Shown: positions 18,171-28,204, counted from the first letter of the stretch. The stretch: DNA of 64,000 bases from Aliagarivorans marinus DSM 23064 (GCF_000429485.1 NZ_KE386907.1:629096-693095), one strand, 5' to 3'. Made by a program: numbers and translations. The notes: generated from the letters alone by a model not told the origin.

Positions 18171-19208
18171 TTAATTGTGCTTAGCCTCATCGGCAAAGCG
18201 CTCTTTAACTTCTAATACTTCGGGCAGGCAATCTAAGAACAGCTTAATTAGATCTGGGTCGAAGTGCCCACCGGCTTCTTCTTTGAACATCTCAACAGCA
18301 CGCTCCACCGTCCAGGCTTGCTTGTAGGGGCGCGGCGAGGTCAGCGCGTCGAACACATCGGCGATGGCGACAATTCGACCAACCAATGGGATCTCTTCAC
18401 CGGCTAAGCCTTTGGGGTAGCCTTTGCCATTCCACTTTTCGTGGTGGGTGAGCGCGACAGTGCGCGCCATCTGCAGTAAATCTGATGGGTCATCACCAAG
18501 AATTTCGCCACCGATCTCCACGTGCAGCTGCATGGTGCCCCACTCGTCGCCATCGAGCTTGCCGGGCTTTTGTAAGATGGCGTCGGGAATGCCAATCTTG
18601 CCGATATCGTGCATTGGGGCAGCGTCGCGCAGGGTACGCGCCTGCTCTTCTGGCATGCCGGCGGCTTTGGCCAGAATGTAGGAGTAGTGGGCCATGCGAA
18701 CAACGTGCATACCGGTATCATCGTCTTTGTACTCGGCGGCGCGACCCAGCCGTTGGATGATCTTCATCCGGGTTTCTTCAATGGTTTGGGTTTGCTCGTC
18801 TACCAAGCGCGATAGCTCGCGCTTTTGGTCGAACAGCGCCACATGGGTTTTCACCCGCGCTTTCACTAACGGGGGACTAACCGGCTTGGCGATGTAGTCC
18901 ACCGCCCCCAGCTCAAAGCCGCGGATTTCATCTTCGGGGGAGATCTTAGCGGTAACAAAAATGACTGGGATATGCTTGGTCATGGGGTCGCTTTTTAGCC
19001 GTTCGCACACCTGATAACCGTCGAGCCCCGGCATCATAATATCGAGCAGAATAAGATCGAGGTTGTTGACCTTGGCGCAGATCTTTAACGCCATCTCGCC
19101 GTCACGGGCGACCCGGCAGTTGTAGTCCTGTTTTAGAATACCGAGCATGACGTCAATGTTCTCGGGCGTGTCGTCAACAATCAGAATGTTGGCCTTGCTG
19201 GTGTCCAT
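18171..19208 (-). CDS. Response regulator with HD-GYP phosphodiesterase domain
   Basis: A 345-residue cytoplasmic protein. The receiver domain covers residues 1-120 with phospho-acceptor Asp56 (LDLILLDIMMPGLDGY), switch Thr86 and Lys108. A short coiled linker (about 125-150) leads to an HD-GYP domain with His200-Asp201 (APMHDIGKIGIPD), the HHEKWNGKGYP motif (Gly-Tyr-Pro 263-265) and DVFDALTSPRPYK. The GYP signature is intact, so degradation of cyclic di-GMP is expected. The same layout occurs in RpfG-like proteins. No histidine kinase is adjacent, so the input signal is unknown. It is transcribed in the same direction as pyrC, with a strong hairpin in between. Confidence 0.92.
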   Translation of the reverse strand: MDTSKANILIVDDTPENIDVMLGILKQDYNCRVARDGEMALKICAKVNNLDLILLDIMMPGLDGYQVCERLKSDPMTKHIPVIFVTAKISPEDEIRGFELGAVDYIAKPVSPPLVKARVKTHVALFDQKRELSRLVDEQTQTIEETRMKIIQRLGRAAEYKDDDTGMHVVRMAHYSYILAKAAGMPEEQARTLRDAAPMHDIGKIGIPDAILQKPGKLDGDEWGTMQLHVEIGGEILGDDPSDLLQMARTVALTHHEKWNGKGYPKGLAGEEIPLVGRIVAIADVFDALTSPRPYKQAWTVERAVEMFKEEAGGHFDPDLIKLFLDCLPEVLEVKERFADEAKHN

Positions 19209-19368
19209 GCGTTGTTTTATCCCTTACTCAATAACAGCTTACGATTTAAACCATTGTTAGTATGGGTCACACTCAAGATTTTCGCCGAAATGTTAAAGCC
19301 TGCCAGCGCAGCGAAAATCCATGTTTTGTGATAGGGTTGCAGCAATTAATTCTGGCTAGCCAATAACA

Positions 19369-20781
19369 ATGACACTACAGAGCTTCCTGTTTCACGACTA
19401 CGAAACCTTTGGAACCCATCCGGGCCTGGATCGCCCCTGCCAATTTGCCGCTATTCGCACCGATGCCGATCTCAACCCCATCGGCAAGCCGATGGAGTGG
19501 TTCTGCCAGCCACCGAATGACTACATGCCCCACCCCGGCGCGTGTTTGGTGACCGGAATTAGCCCGCAAATCGCCATGAGCAAAGGCTTGGTGGAAGCCG
19601 AGTTTATCAACAAGGTGAACCAAGCCTTTTCTGAACCGGGTACCTGTGGCGTTGGCTACAACAGTATTCGCTTCGATGACGAGGTGACCCGCTACACCTT
19701 GTACCGCAACTTCTTCGATCCCTATGCCCGCGAATGGCAACAAGGCAACTCGCGCTGGGATGTGATTGATTTGGTGCGCGCCTGTTACGCCCTGCGCCCC
19801 GAGGGCATTGAGTGGCCAGAGAATGAAGATGGTCTGCCGAGCTTTCGCTTAGAATTGCTTACCGCAGCCAATGAGTTGGGCCACGCCAACGCCCACGATG
19901 CGTTATCTGATGTGCAGGCAACCATCGATTTGGCCAAGCTGCTGAAAAAAGCCCAACCGCGCCTGTTCGACTTCTATTTAGAGCTGCGCAACAAGCGCAA
20001 GGTAGCCGAGCAGTTTGACCTGATTAACTTCAAGCCGATTGTGCATGTATCGGGCATGTTTGGCGCTGCTCAAGGCTGTGTAAGCTGGATGCTGCCGCTG
20101 GCCTGGCATCCGCAAAACAGCAACGCGATGATGGCAGTCGATCTCAACCAAGATGCTCAAGTACTGCTAGATCTCAGCCCCGAGCAGTTGCATGAGCGGC
20201 TTTACACCCCGCGCGCTGAGTTAGAAGAAGGCCAAAGCCGGGTGCCGGTTAAGCTCATTCACAGCAACAAGAGCCCATTTGTCGCCCCGGCCAAAAGCCT
20301 GACACCAGATCGCGCCGAAGCGCTCGGTGTATCAGCGCAGCAGTGTCGCCAAAGCTTGAACCTGCTAACGCCCCATGCAGCCGAAGTACGCGAGAAGCTG
20401 ATCGCCATGTATGCGATTGAGCGAGAGTTTAACGATGATGACAACCCGGATACCGCCCTCTACCGCGGATTTGTAGGTAATGCCGACAAAAAACTGATGG
20501 AGTTGGTGCGCAGCAGCGATCCGCAGTTGATCACCCGCGAACAGTTCCAGTTCGACGATGCACGACTTAACCGGCTATTGCTGCGCTACAAGGGGCGTAA
20601 CTACCCCGAGCTGTTAAACGAGAGCGAGCTGCGTGAATGGCAAAGCCACCGCGAACACAGCCTGCAACAACAGGCTAGCAAGGTACTGCCAGAGCTGGAG
20701 CAACTGAGCCTTGAGCACGCCAACGACCAAAAGAAAATGACCATCCTCAAACAGGTCTACCAGTACATTCAGCAGTTATAA
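19369..20781 (+). CDS. sbcB: Exodeoxyribonuclease I
   Basis: A 470-residue 3'-to-5' single-strand DNA exonuclease of the DEDDh family, acting in mismatch repair and recombination. The first acidic motif is in FLFHDYETFGTHPGLDRP, the second in NSIRFDDEVTRY, and the last His-Asp pair in ANAHDALSDVQATI. The SH3-like and helical C-terminal domains follow (VHVSGMFGAAQGCVSW). It aligns over its full length with E. coli ExoI (475 residues). ATG at 19369 has only a weak ribosome-binding site. It stands alone, divergent from the HD-GYP gene. Confidence 0.95.
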   Translation: MTLQSFLFHDYETFGTHPGLDRPCQFAAIRTDADLNPIGKPMEWFCQPPNDYMPHPGACLVTGISPQIAMSKGLVEAEFINKVNQAFSEPGTCGVGYNSIRFDDEVTRYTLYRNFFDPYAREWQQGNSRWDVIDLVRACYALRPEGIEWPENEDGLPSFRLELLTAANELGHANAHDALSDVQATIDLAKLLKKAQPRLFDFYLELRNKRKVAEQFDLINFKPIVHVSGMFGAAQGCVSWMLPLAWHPQNSNAMMAVDLNQDAQVLLDLSPEQLHERLYTPRAELEEGQSRVPVKLIHSNKSPFVAPAKSLTPDRAEALGVSAQQCRQSLNLLTPHAAEVREKLIAMYAIEREFNDDDNPDTALYRGFVGNADKKLMELVRSSDPQLITREQFQFDDARLNRLLLRYKGRNYPELLNESELREWQSHREHSLQQQASKVLPELEQLSLEHANDQKKMTILKQVYQYIQQL

Positions 20782-20802
20782 ATCATCATTTTCGCAGTCC
20801 CG

Positions 20803-20826
20803 CAATTGGTGCGACTTAACCAATTG
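20803..20826 (+). terminator. Weak hairpin after sbcB
   Basis: CAATTGGT pairs perfectly with ACCAATTG around an eight-base loop, 21 bases after the sbcB stop. There is no T tract, so it is only a possible terminator. Confidence 0.25.
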
Positions 20827-21078
20827 TTGGGGCGAGCGGGTAGCCTTGATCACCCGTTCATTTCGCTAACTGGCTCATTCTGTGCCCCCTTCCCCGCTCG
20901 TAGATCCACCGCAAACAAGTGATTAGAAAACTCAGTAGTGCCAGAAGATCGTGAGCCAGCACAAAATTCTTACAGTAAATAACGTAATTTAACAAAAAAA
21001 TCTCGTTAACCAGCCTGCCAGTCCATACACTGATCGATGGGCCCATGGAAGGGACAGCAAGGAGCAACGGTTAACACA

Positions 21079-21630
21079 ATGAACAGCAAACTCTGGCTTA
21101 GCGTACTGGTATTACTTACCGCCCCGTTGAGTCTCTCACTAAGCGCCGCCGAAGCACCAGGCGTTGACCCACAAGAGGTCGACAAGCCCTACTTTCATAT
21201 CTGGCAATCCACCTTCCTGCGCATAGGCGACAAACCGTTCCGCACCTTTTATGCAGCCTTCCAAAAAGCCTACGAAAAAACCGATTTCACCCCCACCCTA
21301 ACCAACAGCTTTTTCGATGACACCGAGCTCTACGATGTGGTGGGGATCCCAGTTGCTCAAACTCCGCTGGAAGGTTACCAACTAGAGCTGTTCGCCCAGC
21401 TACATGACCCGCGTTATAGCGCCTATCGCGCCATGGGACGCGATTCGGTCTACTACGACATCGCCGAGCGCCAATTGGCCTATAAGATGGACAAAACCAA
21501 TATCGGTGTCGGGCTAGGCTTTATGACACCGCTTAGCCCCAGCGTTAATCTGCGCTCGATGATCTCCAGCCACGATATTCCCGGTTACGGCGACAGCCGT
21601 TTCGTACTGGGCTTGGATATGAAGTTTTAG
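21079..21630 (+). CDS. Exported protein of unknown function, possible small outer-membrane protein
   Basis: A 183-residue protein that I do not recognise. MNSKLWLSVLVLLTAPLSLS is a clear signal peptide with probable cleavage after SAAEA or nearby. The mature part has a mixed region rich in aromatic residues (PYFHIWQSTFLRIGD) and ends in alternating hydrophobic strands (IGVGLGFMTPLSPSVN and FVLGLDMKF) with a terminal Phe, which resembles the end of an outer-membrane barrel. It is too short for a large porin. I chose ATG at 21079 because the signal peptide begins there; AAGGAG lies 14 bases upstream, rather far. An in-frame ATG at 21037 is an alternative. It stands alone between sbcB and the convergent GH36 gene. 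Confidence 0.65.
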   Translation: MNSKLWLSVLVLLTAPLSLSLSAAEAPGVDPQEVDKPYFHIWQSTFLRIGDKPFRTFYAAFQKAYEKTDFTPTLTNSFFDDTELYDVVGIPVAQTPLEGYQLELFAQLHDPRYSAYRAMGRDSVYYDIAERQLAYKMDKTNIGVGLGFMTPLSPSVNLRSMISSHDIPGYGDSRFVLGLDMKF

Positions 21631-21681
21631 GCTGGCAGCTCTAACACTCAGCGCTAACCCACTCTTTACAACTCGTTTGTA

Positions 21682-23427
21682 TTAACTCTTTCTTTGTAAG
21701 AGCAACGCACTGTGCCCGGCAAGCGTAGCGCGAACTTCACCATTTTCTTGCGTGAATAGCGCATCGTCGTCGCCCCACAACACCTGCCATTGCCCTTCCA
21801 AACGCTGGGTTAGCTCTTGGGTATCGCCCTGCCAGTTAAAGAAGTAGGCATGCTCTGGTTGGCTATGCGAATGTTGGGGCTTACCCTGCGCTTCACCAAG
21901 CTGATACTGCACCGCGGTGGCCAAACTCAAGTCGTGGAACTGAGCAGGTGCCAACTGCGCGCTTATCAGTGTATTCAAGGTGTCCCACTGCACTGGCTGC
22001 AGATTGGCTAAGCGATCGCCGGAGAACATCAGGCCGCTACTGGCCATTAGGCTGACGCGGTGCCAGTTGTAGGCGCGACTGTCGGTGTTTTGTCCGGGAA
22101 TATCGCTCAAGGTGATGCAATCAGGGTCGTTCTGCCACAGCTGCTGATGTTGCCAGTTACGCAGGAAACACTCCTTGGCGATCTGAGCAAAGCGACCGCG
22201 ATTGCGCTCCACATCATCACCAATGCGCATGCCGTGCACCAGACCTAAGCTCGGCCAAAATGCGGCGTTACAGCCAAGGATAAAGCTGTCTTCACCTGCG
22301 CCTTCGAGCATGGCTTGCATGCCCAATCGAAAAGCTTCGATACGGCTTTTGCTTGCATCGGCGCGATACCCGCCCGGCAGTACGCCCCAGTAGAGCGCAT
22401 CGAGCTTGAAGTAGCGCACGCCCCATTGTTCGCGCATCTCGCGAAACACCGAGCGCAGATAGTCGCGCGGCCCGGCTTGGGTGGTATCCAACACATACCA
22501 TGGCGTACAGCGCCAACCGCCGTAGGTCACCAGTTCGGCTGCCAGAGGCTGACCGTCATCGCCTTTGACAAACCAATCGGGGTGGTCGCGGAACAACTGC
22601 GATTCTGGCTGGGCAATAAACGGCGCTAGCCAGATAGCAGGCTGCTTGCCTTGCAAGGCGATCTGCTGACAGAGGGCTTTGCCGCCCGCCGCAAACTTAT
22701 CGGACGGGCTTAGCCAATCGCCCATAAAGGCTTGGTAGCCATCGTCGATAAGCAGATAGTCCATATCGCTCTGTTGCATCTGTTGCAGGTTCTCGCGCAC
22801 ATCTTGCTCGCTCACATCGGCATAGTAGTGATACCACGAGCACCAGCCAGTGGGCGACTTGGCGACCGGCAGTTGCGGGTGATGCTGTTGAATTTGCTGG
22901 GCAAACTCGCTGAGTAAAGCTTCGCGCTCAGGGCCGGCCAGCACCACTATCGCCTCACTCAACCAGTAGCTGCGCGGGGCAAACGCCAATTGCTCCGCGT
23001 CCATACCGATAGCGACTGTTCCATCCGGGTAGACATCGAAGAACCCGGCAAAACGCAGGCAGGAGGCAAAACCGATCAGGCAGTAGCCCTCATCCCCCTC
23101 AAGCAGCAGCAGGTTATAGCCACGCTTAGCACCAGCGCCGCTGGCCAAGCGATAGCTTTGGTTATCGGGGCAGCGCCCGACATCCTCTAGAGCTGCCGAA
23201 TTGCCCAAGCTTTGCGCTAGCATCTGCCACCCTTCCATATACAGGTTACGGTGCTCGGGCAGACGGCCATTGAACAAAATCAGCTCACCGGGGCGGCGAC
23301 CAGTATCGGCAAGATTATCTATCCGAACCTGGCAGCAGTTATCAAACCATTGATGTGTAAGCAAATAGTCAGGATGATGCTGGCGCCAGCTACGCACTTC
23401 GGCCAAGGCCTTCGATTGGGTGTACAT
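21682..23427 (-). CDS. GH36-type alpha-galactosidase-like glycoside hydrolase, cytoplasmic
   Basis: A 581-residue enzyme of the GH36 (melibiase) type. The TIM-barrel region starts at about residue 190 with PTGWCSWYHYYADVSEQDV, a hallmark of the family, and continues with DYLLIDDGYQ. The likely catalytic nucleophile is the Asp in YFKLDALYWG and the acid/base Asp lies in MRIGDDVERNRG. An N-terminal beta-sandwich and a C-terminal beta domain flank the barrel. There is no signal peptide, so it acts in the cytoplasm on imported alpha-galactosides or similar sugars. No sugar transporter or regulator is adjacent, so the exact substrate is unresolved. ATG at 23427 has a poor ribosome-binding site. 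It is divergent from cdd. Confidence 0.88.
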   Translation of the reverse strand: MYTQSKALAEVRSWRQHHPDYLLTHQWFDNCCQVRIDNLADTGRRPGELILFNGRLPEHRNLYMEGWQMLAQSLGNSAALEDVGRCPDNQSYRLASGAGAKRGYNLLLLEGDEGYCLIGFASCLRFAGFFDVYPDGTVAIGMDAEQLAFAPRSYWLSEAIVVLAGPEREALLSEFAQQIQQHHPQLPVAKSPTGWCSWYHYYADVSEQDVRENLQQMQQSDMDYLLIDDGYQAFMGDWLSPSDKFAAGGKALCQQIALQGKQPAIWLAPFIAQPESQLFRDHPDWFVKGDDGQPLAAELVTYGGWRCTPWYVLDTTQAGPRDYLRSVFREMREQWGVRYFKLDALYWGVLPGGYRADASKSRIEAFRLGMQAMLEGAGEDSFILGCNAAFWPSLGLVHGMRIGDDVERNRGRFAQIAKECFLRNWQHQQLWQNDPDCITLSDIPGQNTDSRAYNWHRVSLMASSGLMFSGDRLANLQPVQWDTLNTLISAQLAPAQFHDLSLATAVQYQLGEAQGKPQHSHSQPEHAYFFNWQGDTQELTQRLEGQWQVLWGDDDALFTQENGEVRATLAGHSALLLQRKS

Positions 23428-23638
23428 ATACAGGTAGAAACTCAGGATATTTGGATAGCGCTAGCATCGTATGTAAGCGTGCAAATTCCAAGTAAAACCG
23501 ACGTGAAAAAAGGTATACTTCCTGCCAAGATGCCAACACAAAGCAGTTAATCTTGTCGATTACCGTGGGCCTTAGCCGCTGCTACCCATCAAATATACCA
23601 AGGCATCGTTGAGTGAAGTCACATCAAGGAACCACGCT

Positions 23639-24490
23639 ATGTCAAATACGCTCCCAGAAAAAAGTGCCATGGAAGGTGCATTACGCCAGATCCTGAACTG
23701 CGACGACTCGCAGATTAAGTTGCCGGCCTTCCTCAGCAAACAACAAGGTGAGCAGCTCTGCCAACAGTTAAGCTGTACCCTCGAGCAGTTAGCCGAAGCC
23801 ATGCTTCCGCTGGTTGCCCAGTTCTCGGTTGCTCCCCGTTCCAATTTTCATGTTGGTGCTATCGCAGTCACTAAAGGCGATGAACTTTACTTTGGTGCCA
23901 ACTATGAGCTGGATTACGGCTCGCTAAATGGCTCGCTGCATGCCGAGCAGTCGGCGATTTTCAATGCCTACAGCCACCAAGATAAGCCACTGCGCTGCTT
24001 GGTAATCAATGCCGCCCCCTGCGGGCTGTGCCGTCAGTTCATCCAAGAGCTAGGCTGCGCGCCAGATCTAACCCTGATTTTTTCCCAGCAGCAGTTCCCG
24101 TTTGGCGAGGTACTACCGCAAGCTTTCGGCCCGTGCGATCTGGGTATCGAAGATGGACTATGCCCGGCCAGCCCAAGCCCAGTTAGCGGAGAGCAAGCTG
24201 CGAAAGCCAGCTATTCGCCTTACACCGGGGTCAAAAGTGCACTTACCGCTCGAATCGGCGACAAACAGCTAGCCTTGAGTTATTACATGGAGAATGCGGC
24301 CTATAACCCCTCATTGTCTCCGCTACTGAGTCTGCTCTCTCAGCTGCGCCTTCAGGACTACGATTTGTCTGAAGTTGATGCCATTGAGTTGTGGGAGCCG
24401 GCCGAGCAAATGTTTTCTTATCAGGCAGAGTTAGAGCAATTCTGCCAACACCAGCAAGGCATTAGCCTTGAGATCCACCACTACGACTAA
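23639..24490 (+). CDS. cdd: Cytidine deaminase
   Basis: A 283-residue homodimeric-type cytidine deaminase that converts cytidine and deoxycytidine to uridine forms. Zinc ligands are His101 (in SLHAEQSA), Cys128 and Cys131 (APCGLCRQF), with catalytic Glu103. The second, catalytically inactive domain typical of the E. coli type (294 residues) is present ([15 protein letters not shown] onward). ATG at 23639 follows AAGGAACC with a good spacing. purT begins 18 bases after the stop, so cdd, purT and the next gene form an operon. Confidence 0.95.
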   Translation: MSNTLPEKSAMEGALRQILNCDDSQIKLPAFLSKQQGEQLCQQLSCTLEQLAEAMLPLVAQFSVAPRSNFHVGAIAVTKGDELYFGANYELDYGSLNGSLHAEQSAIFNAYSHQDKPLRCLVINAAPCGLCRQFIQELGCAPDLTLIFSQQQFPFGEVLPQAFGPCDLGIEDGLCPASPSPVSGEQAAKASYSPYTGVKSALTARIGDKQLALSYYMENAAYNPSLSPLLSLLSQLRLQDYDLSEVDAIELWEPAEQMFSYQAELEQFCQHQQGISLEIHHYD

Positions 24491-24507
24491 ACTTTGGAGT
24501 TCCACCT

Positions 24508-25686
24508 ATGCTAGGTACCGCGCTTTGCGCTTCAGCTACTAAAGTCATGCTTCTCGGCTCTGGTGAGCTGGGCAAGGAAGTTGCCATCGAACTACAGCGC
24601 TACGGCGTTGAAGTGATCGCCGTTGACCGTTACCCCAACGCACCGGCGATGCATGTCGCCCATCGTAGCTATGTTATCGATATGCTCGATGCCGATGCCC
24701 TGACCGCGCTGGTTGAAAAAGAGCGTCCTCAGCACATCGTCCCTGAGATTGAAGCCATTGCCACCAGTGCCTTGCTAGAGCTTGAAGCCAAAGGCTACGG
24801 CGTGACCCCTACCGCACGTGCCACCCACCTGACCATGGACCGCGAAGGCATTCGCCGCCTGGCCGCTGAAGAGCTGGAGGTGCCCACCTCTAACTATCGC
24901 TTTGCCGATACTAAAGAAGAGTTCCTCGCCGCAATCGATGCAGTAGGTATGCCTTGTGTGGTGAAGCCAGTAATGAGCTCATCGGGCAAAGGCCAGAGCG
25001 TGATTAAGCAGGCCGAACAGGCCGATGCTGCTTGGGAATACTCACAAGAAGGCGGGCGCACTGGTGCTGGCCGCGTGATCGTTGAAGGCTTTGTCGACTT
25101 CGATTACGAGATCACCCTGCTGACAGTAAGCGCGGTTGATGGTATCCACTTCTGCGCGCCTATCGGTCATCGTCAGGAAGATGGCGACTACCGCGAATCT
25201 TGGCAGCCTCAAGCAATGTCTGACGCAGCGCTGGCCGCCTCACAGCAAGTGGCAGAGAAAGTGGTTAATGCGCTGGGCGGTTATGGCCTGTTCGGCGTTG
25301 AACTGTTTATCAAAGGTGATTCGGTCTACTTCAGTGAAGTATCACCGCGCCCGCATGATACCGGCATGGTCACTCTGATTTCTCAGGACTTGTCTGAGTT
25401 TGCCCTGCACGCCAAAGCGGTACTGGGTTTGCCGATCCGCCAGATCCGCCAATTTGGCCCTGCCGCATCGGCGGTGATCCTAGGTAACGGCAGCAGTCAA
25501 GATATTGGCTTTGCTAACTTGGAACAGGCCTTGCAACTCGATGATAGCCAACTGCGTTTGTTCAGTAAGCCGGAGATCGACGGCCAACGCCGTCTGGGTG
25601 TAGCATTAAGCTTGGGTGAGAGCATCGAACAAGCAGTTGAGAAGGCGAAAACCGTTGCCAGTAAGGTGGACATTACATATCGATGA
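24508..25686 (+). CDS. purT: Formate-dependent phosphoribosylglycinamide formyltransferase 2
   Basis: A 392-residue ATP-grasp enzyme that formylates GAR using formate and ATP in purine synthesis, independent of folate. The N-terminus [19 protein letters not shown], the ATP-grasp loop [17 protein letters not shown] and the segments [15 protein letters not shown] and [20 protein letters not shown] match E. coli PurT throughout. ATG at 24508 follows GGAGTTCCACCT. Its end overlaps the next gene by four bases (ATGA). Confidence 0.97.
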   Translation: MLGTALCASATKVMLLGSGELGKEVAIELQRYGVEVIAVDRYPNAPAMHVAHRSYVIDMLDADALTALVEKERPQHIVPEIEAIATSALLELEAKGYGVTPTARATHLTMDREGIRRLAAEELEVPTSNYRFADTKEEFLAAIDAVGMPCVVKPVMSSSGKGQSVIKQAEQADAAWEYSQEGGRTGAGRVIVEGFVDFDYEITLLTVSAVDGIHFCAPIGHRQEDGDYRESWQPQAMSDAALAASQQVAEKVVNALGGYGLFGVELFIKGDSVYFSEVSPRPHDTGMVTLISQDLSEFALHAKAVLGLPIRQIRQFGPAASAVILGNGSSQDIGFANLEQALQLDDSQLRLFSKPEIDGQRRLGVALSLGESIEQAVEKAKTVASKVDITYR

Positions 25687-27020
25687 ATGATTATGCCAAT
25701 TTGCTAAGTAGTGAAGAGCTGGCGTTGCTGACAGCAACGCCGGACAGCTCACTACGGCAAGTTGAGCGTACTCAGCTTATCTGGCTGGGGCTCGCGCCTC
25801 AGCCTCTTAATCGTCAGGTAATCGAACACCAATTTGATGACTGGCCCAGCCTAGACCGTCAGTCTGACCTGCTGGCCAGTGTCGATGGGATTATTATCAA
25901 CCCCGACGCCGTCAGTGTGGCTGAGCAAGCCCAGCTTGCCCGGCGTCTTAACGAGCACAGCCAAGTCTCTATCTTCTTAACGGCGATGCCTGCCATGCGC
26001 TTTGCCGTATCCGATTTTATCTACTGCCCCAAGCCCGACAAGCTGATAGAAGAGCTCCACAACTGGCTGCAGCGCCTCGAGCTACAGTTTCAGAGCTGGG
26101 CTAACAGCAAGTCCATCTGCTACTACCAGCCAAGGCAAAGCCAACCCGATCTAGCACAAACCCTGCGCGGCCGTAGCAACGTTAAAGCCTTTCCTTGGCA
26201 GGCGCCTTCGCCACAGTTCAACACCATGTTGGCGCAATCTCAGCTGATGGTGTTACTGGCCGAAGATGACGATAGCTATTTGGTGGATTGGTTTGAGGCC
26301 TTCGCCCAGATCCACCCACGCCCTCCGCTACTTATCTACCACGGTTACCAGTCTCCGCTGCTCACTAGCTATCTGGCTTTATGCCGCCAGTTGGGGATTT
26401 TGGTCTATGACCATCTGCCCAAACAGCAGATTGGCACCCACCTTAACCACGTAGCGGTCTCCGCGTTTCGACTCTATCGTTACCGTTTGCGCCACCAAGC
26501 CAAGCCGAAAGGCTACCTGCGCTACTTCGCCTACGGCCCTCCGGCCAAAGGACTACAACTATATTGGGACTGGCCACTGGAAGAGTTGCGGCCGGAGATG
26601 ACAGCCGCCTGCTCGTGGCAGCATGTGCGCCGGGCATTTCGCGACAACGCCCATCCGGAGCAAGCCTTGGCAGCGCATAATGCAAACCTGTTGCTGATCA
26701 TCCAAGGGGAAAACGACCTCAAGCGCATCGGCGAGCTGATCCGCCTTAAGCAGTTTGGTTTTCGATTGGTGTGGGAGCCGCAGGGCTTTAAACAGCTCGA
26801 ACGGAGCTTTGAGAACAGCGAACTGTTCGATATGGTGGCCTTGCCCTTCGATGTATGGCTGCAAATCCAGCAGATCCCGGAGTTCAATAGCCACTGGCAA
26901 CAGTGGGTGGAGAAAGCCGCCGGCTTATCGCAGCAACTGGCCCTAGTGGGCGTTCAGAGTTTGAATCAGGAGTGGTTCGATAAGGGTTTTGATTGGCTTA
27001 TCGCCGAGAAGCGCAGCTAA
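25683..27020 (+). CDS. Unknown protein translationally coupled to purT
   Basis: A 445-residue soluble protein I do not recognise. Its ATG overlaps the purT stop (ATGA), so it is almost certainly cotranscribed and coupled. There is no signal peptide or membrane helix. The first half could hold two receiver-like alpha/beta folds ([20 protein letters not shown] and [20 protein letters not shown]), and the last 100 residues have the rhythm of an EAL-type barrel that has lost its catalytic residues ([10 protein letters not shown], then [21 protein letters not shown]). This reading is inference from pattern only; no EAL, DDFD or other catalytic motif is intact. It ends at a perfect hairpin shared with bfd. 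Confidence 0.75.
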   Translation: MNDYANLLSSEELALLTATPDSSLRQVERTQLIWLGLAPQPLNRQVIEHQFDDWPSLDRQSDLLASVDGIIINPDAVSVAEQAQLARRLNEHSQVSIFLTAMPAMRFAVSDFIYCPKPDKLIEELHNWLQRLELQFQSWANSKSICYYQPRQSQPDLAQTLRGRSNVKAFPWQAPSPQFNTMLAQSQLMVLLAEDDDSYLVDWFEAFAQIHPRPPLLIYHGYQSPLLTSYLALCRQLGILVYDHLPKQQIGTHLNHVAVSAFRLYRYRLRHQAKPKGYLRYFAYGPPAKGLQLYWDWPLEELRPEMTAACSWQHVRRAFRDNAHPEQALAAHNANLLLIIQGENDLKRIGELIRLKQFGFRLVWEPQGFKQLERSFENSELFDMVALPFDVWLQIQQIPEFNSHWQQWVEKAAGLSQQLALVGVQSLNQEWFDKGFDWLIAEKRS

Positions 27021-27038
27021 ACGGCCGGGTGGCCGTTT
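27019..27038. terminator. Hairpin between convergent genes (purT operon and bfd)
   Basis: AAACGGCC, loop GGGT, GGCCGTTT is a perfect eight-base-pair stem that includes the last stop-codon bases of the upstream gene. T runs are short on both sides. Likely a bidirectional terminator. Confidence 0.55.
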
Positions 27039-27053
27039 CATCTTGAGAGAGGC

Positions 27054-27245
27054 TTAAGCGACTTCGTAGTAACTTGGCTGATTCTGCAGCTCTTGGTTAA
27101 TCACTTGTTGAGCAGTACGCGCACATTTGCCACAGCCGGATGCCACGCCTAATTTCTCGCGCACCTTCGTCAGGGTATCGTGCCCTTCCATCACCGCTTC
27201 GCGGATCTGTTTATCGGTGATTGCCTTACAAAGACAAACGTACAT
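27054..27245 (-). CDS. bfd: Bacterioferritin-associated ferredoxin
   Basis: A 63-residue [2Fe-2S] protein; in the characterised family it passes electrons to bacterioferritin to release stored iron. The four cluster Cys are at 4, 6, 38 and 41 (MYVCLC and SGCGKCART), the standard spacing. I chose ATG at 27245, giving the conserved MYVCLCKAIT start; a TTG two codons earlier is less likely. No bacterioferritin gene is adjacent. A Fur-box-like sequence lies about 95 bases upstream, in line with iron control. Confidence 0.94.
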   Translation of the reverse strand: MYVCLCKAITDKQIREAVMEGHDTLTKVREKLGVASGCGKCARTAQQVINQELQNQPSYYEVA

Positions 27246-27337
27246 GCTCAACCTCGCATTAAACTCTATGTGGCTAAGTGCAGTGACTCAGCTCTGTGTT
27301 ACCCGGCGCTTTTACTCAAAGCAGGGGTAAGTTTAAT

Positions 27338-27356
27338 GCGACCCATTCTCATTTTC
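27338..27356 (-). promoter_or_regulatory. Candidate Fur box upstream of bfd
   Basis: On the minus strand GAAAATGAGAATGGGTCGC matches 12 of 19 positions of the classical Fur consensus, best in its left half. It lies before bfd and just downstream of the Nif3-like gene. Supported by position and known iron control of bfd in other bacteria. Confidence 0.4.
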
Positions 27357-27370
27357 AATACTTAAGATCA

Positions 27371-28126
27371 TTAAACGGGGTTATCGATATCCACATAGGT
27401 CACTTGCAGCTTGTGCTCGCTCGCCAACCACTCGCCCAGTGCCTGCACGCCATAACGTTCGGTAGCATGGTGGCCAGCAGCAAAATAGTCGATACCCATC
27501 TCACGTGCGGTATGTACCGTGTTCTCAGAGATTTCGCCGCTGATAAAGGCATCAAGCCCCTGCTCTGCGGCCAGGCCAAGATAACTCTGACCGCCGCCAG
27601 TGCATATCCCGACCTTTTTAAGCTCGCCAGCGTGCCCGGCGATATGCAGCGGTTGGCGACCCAGTACCTTCTCTATGCGCGCAGCAAACTCAGGGCCTGA
27701 CACAGGCTCATCTAGCTTGCCCACCATCGCCACAGAGCGCGGATCCCACGCTTCCAAGCCACGGGTTAGGCTAAGGCCTAATCGCTTAGCCAGCTGGGCA
27801 TTGTTACCGAGCTCTGGGTGCACATCCAAGGGCAGATGATAGGCATAGAGGTTGATATCGTGCTTAAGCAGGGCCTGGATCCGGCGACGCTTCATGCCAG
27901 TAATCACCTCGGCCTCGTTCTTCCAGAAAAAGCCGTGATGCACCAAAATGCCATCGGCATCGAGTTCGATCGCCTTATCAATCAAGGCCTGACAGGCAGT
28001 CACACCAGTGACGATATGTTGTAGCTTGTAGCGTCCTTCAACTTGCAAGCCGTTGGGGCAATAGTCTTTGAACTTGAAGCTTTCAAGATGCTGATTGAGA
28101 ATGTTTTCTAGGCGGGTGTTCTTCAT
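27371..28126 (-). CDS. Nif3-like dinuclear metal centre protein (YbgI family)
   Basis: A 251-residue Nif3/YbgI-family protein. Such proteins form hexameric toroids with a two-metal site; the biochemical role is uncertain, although some databases call them GTP cyclohydrolase 1 type 2. Metal-site residues are in ILVHHGFFWKNE (two His), the YAYHLPLDVHPELGNN segment (His and Asp), and the C-terminal YFAAGHHATERYGVQ (His and Glu). The N-terminal FKDYCPNGLQVEG is also characteristic. ATG at 28126. bfd follows on the same strand after about 125 bases that hold a possible Fur box, so the two probably have separate promoters. Confidence 0.93.
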   Translation of the reverse strand: MKNTRLENILNQHLESFKFKDYCPNGLQVEGRYKLQHIVTGVTACQALIDKAIELDADGILVHHGFFWKNEAEVITGMKRRRIQALLKHDINLYAYHLPLDVHPELGNNAQLAKRLGLSLTRGLEAWDPRSVAMVGKLDEPVSGPEFAARIEKVLGRQPLHIAGHAGELKKVGICTGGGQSYLGLAAEQGLDAFISGEISENTVHTAREMGIDYFAAGHHATERYGVQALGEWLASEHKLQVTYVDIDNPV

Positions 28127-28204
28127 ACGGCAAACTCACTGTAAATTTTGCCGTATTGTAACCCTTAGGGGTCGAATAGCTAGTATGACGGGCTAAGATC
28201 AAAG

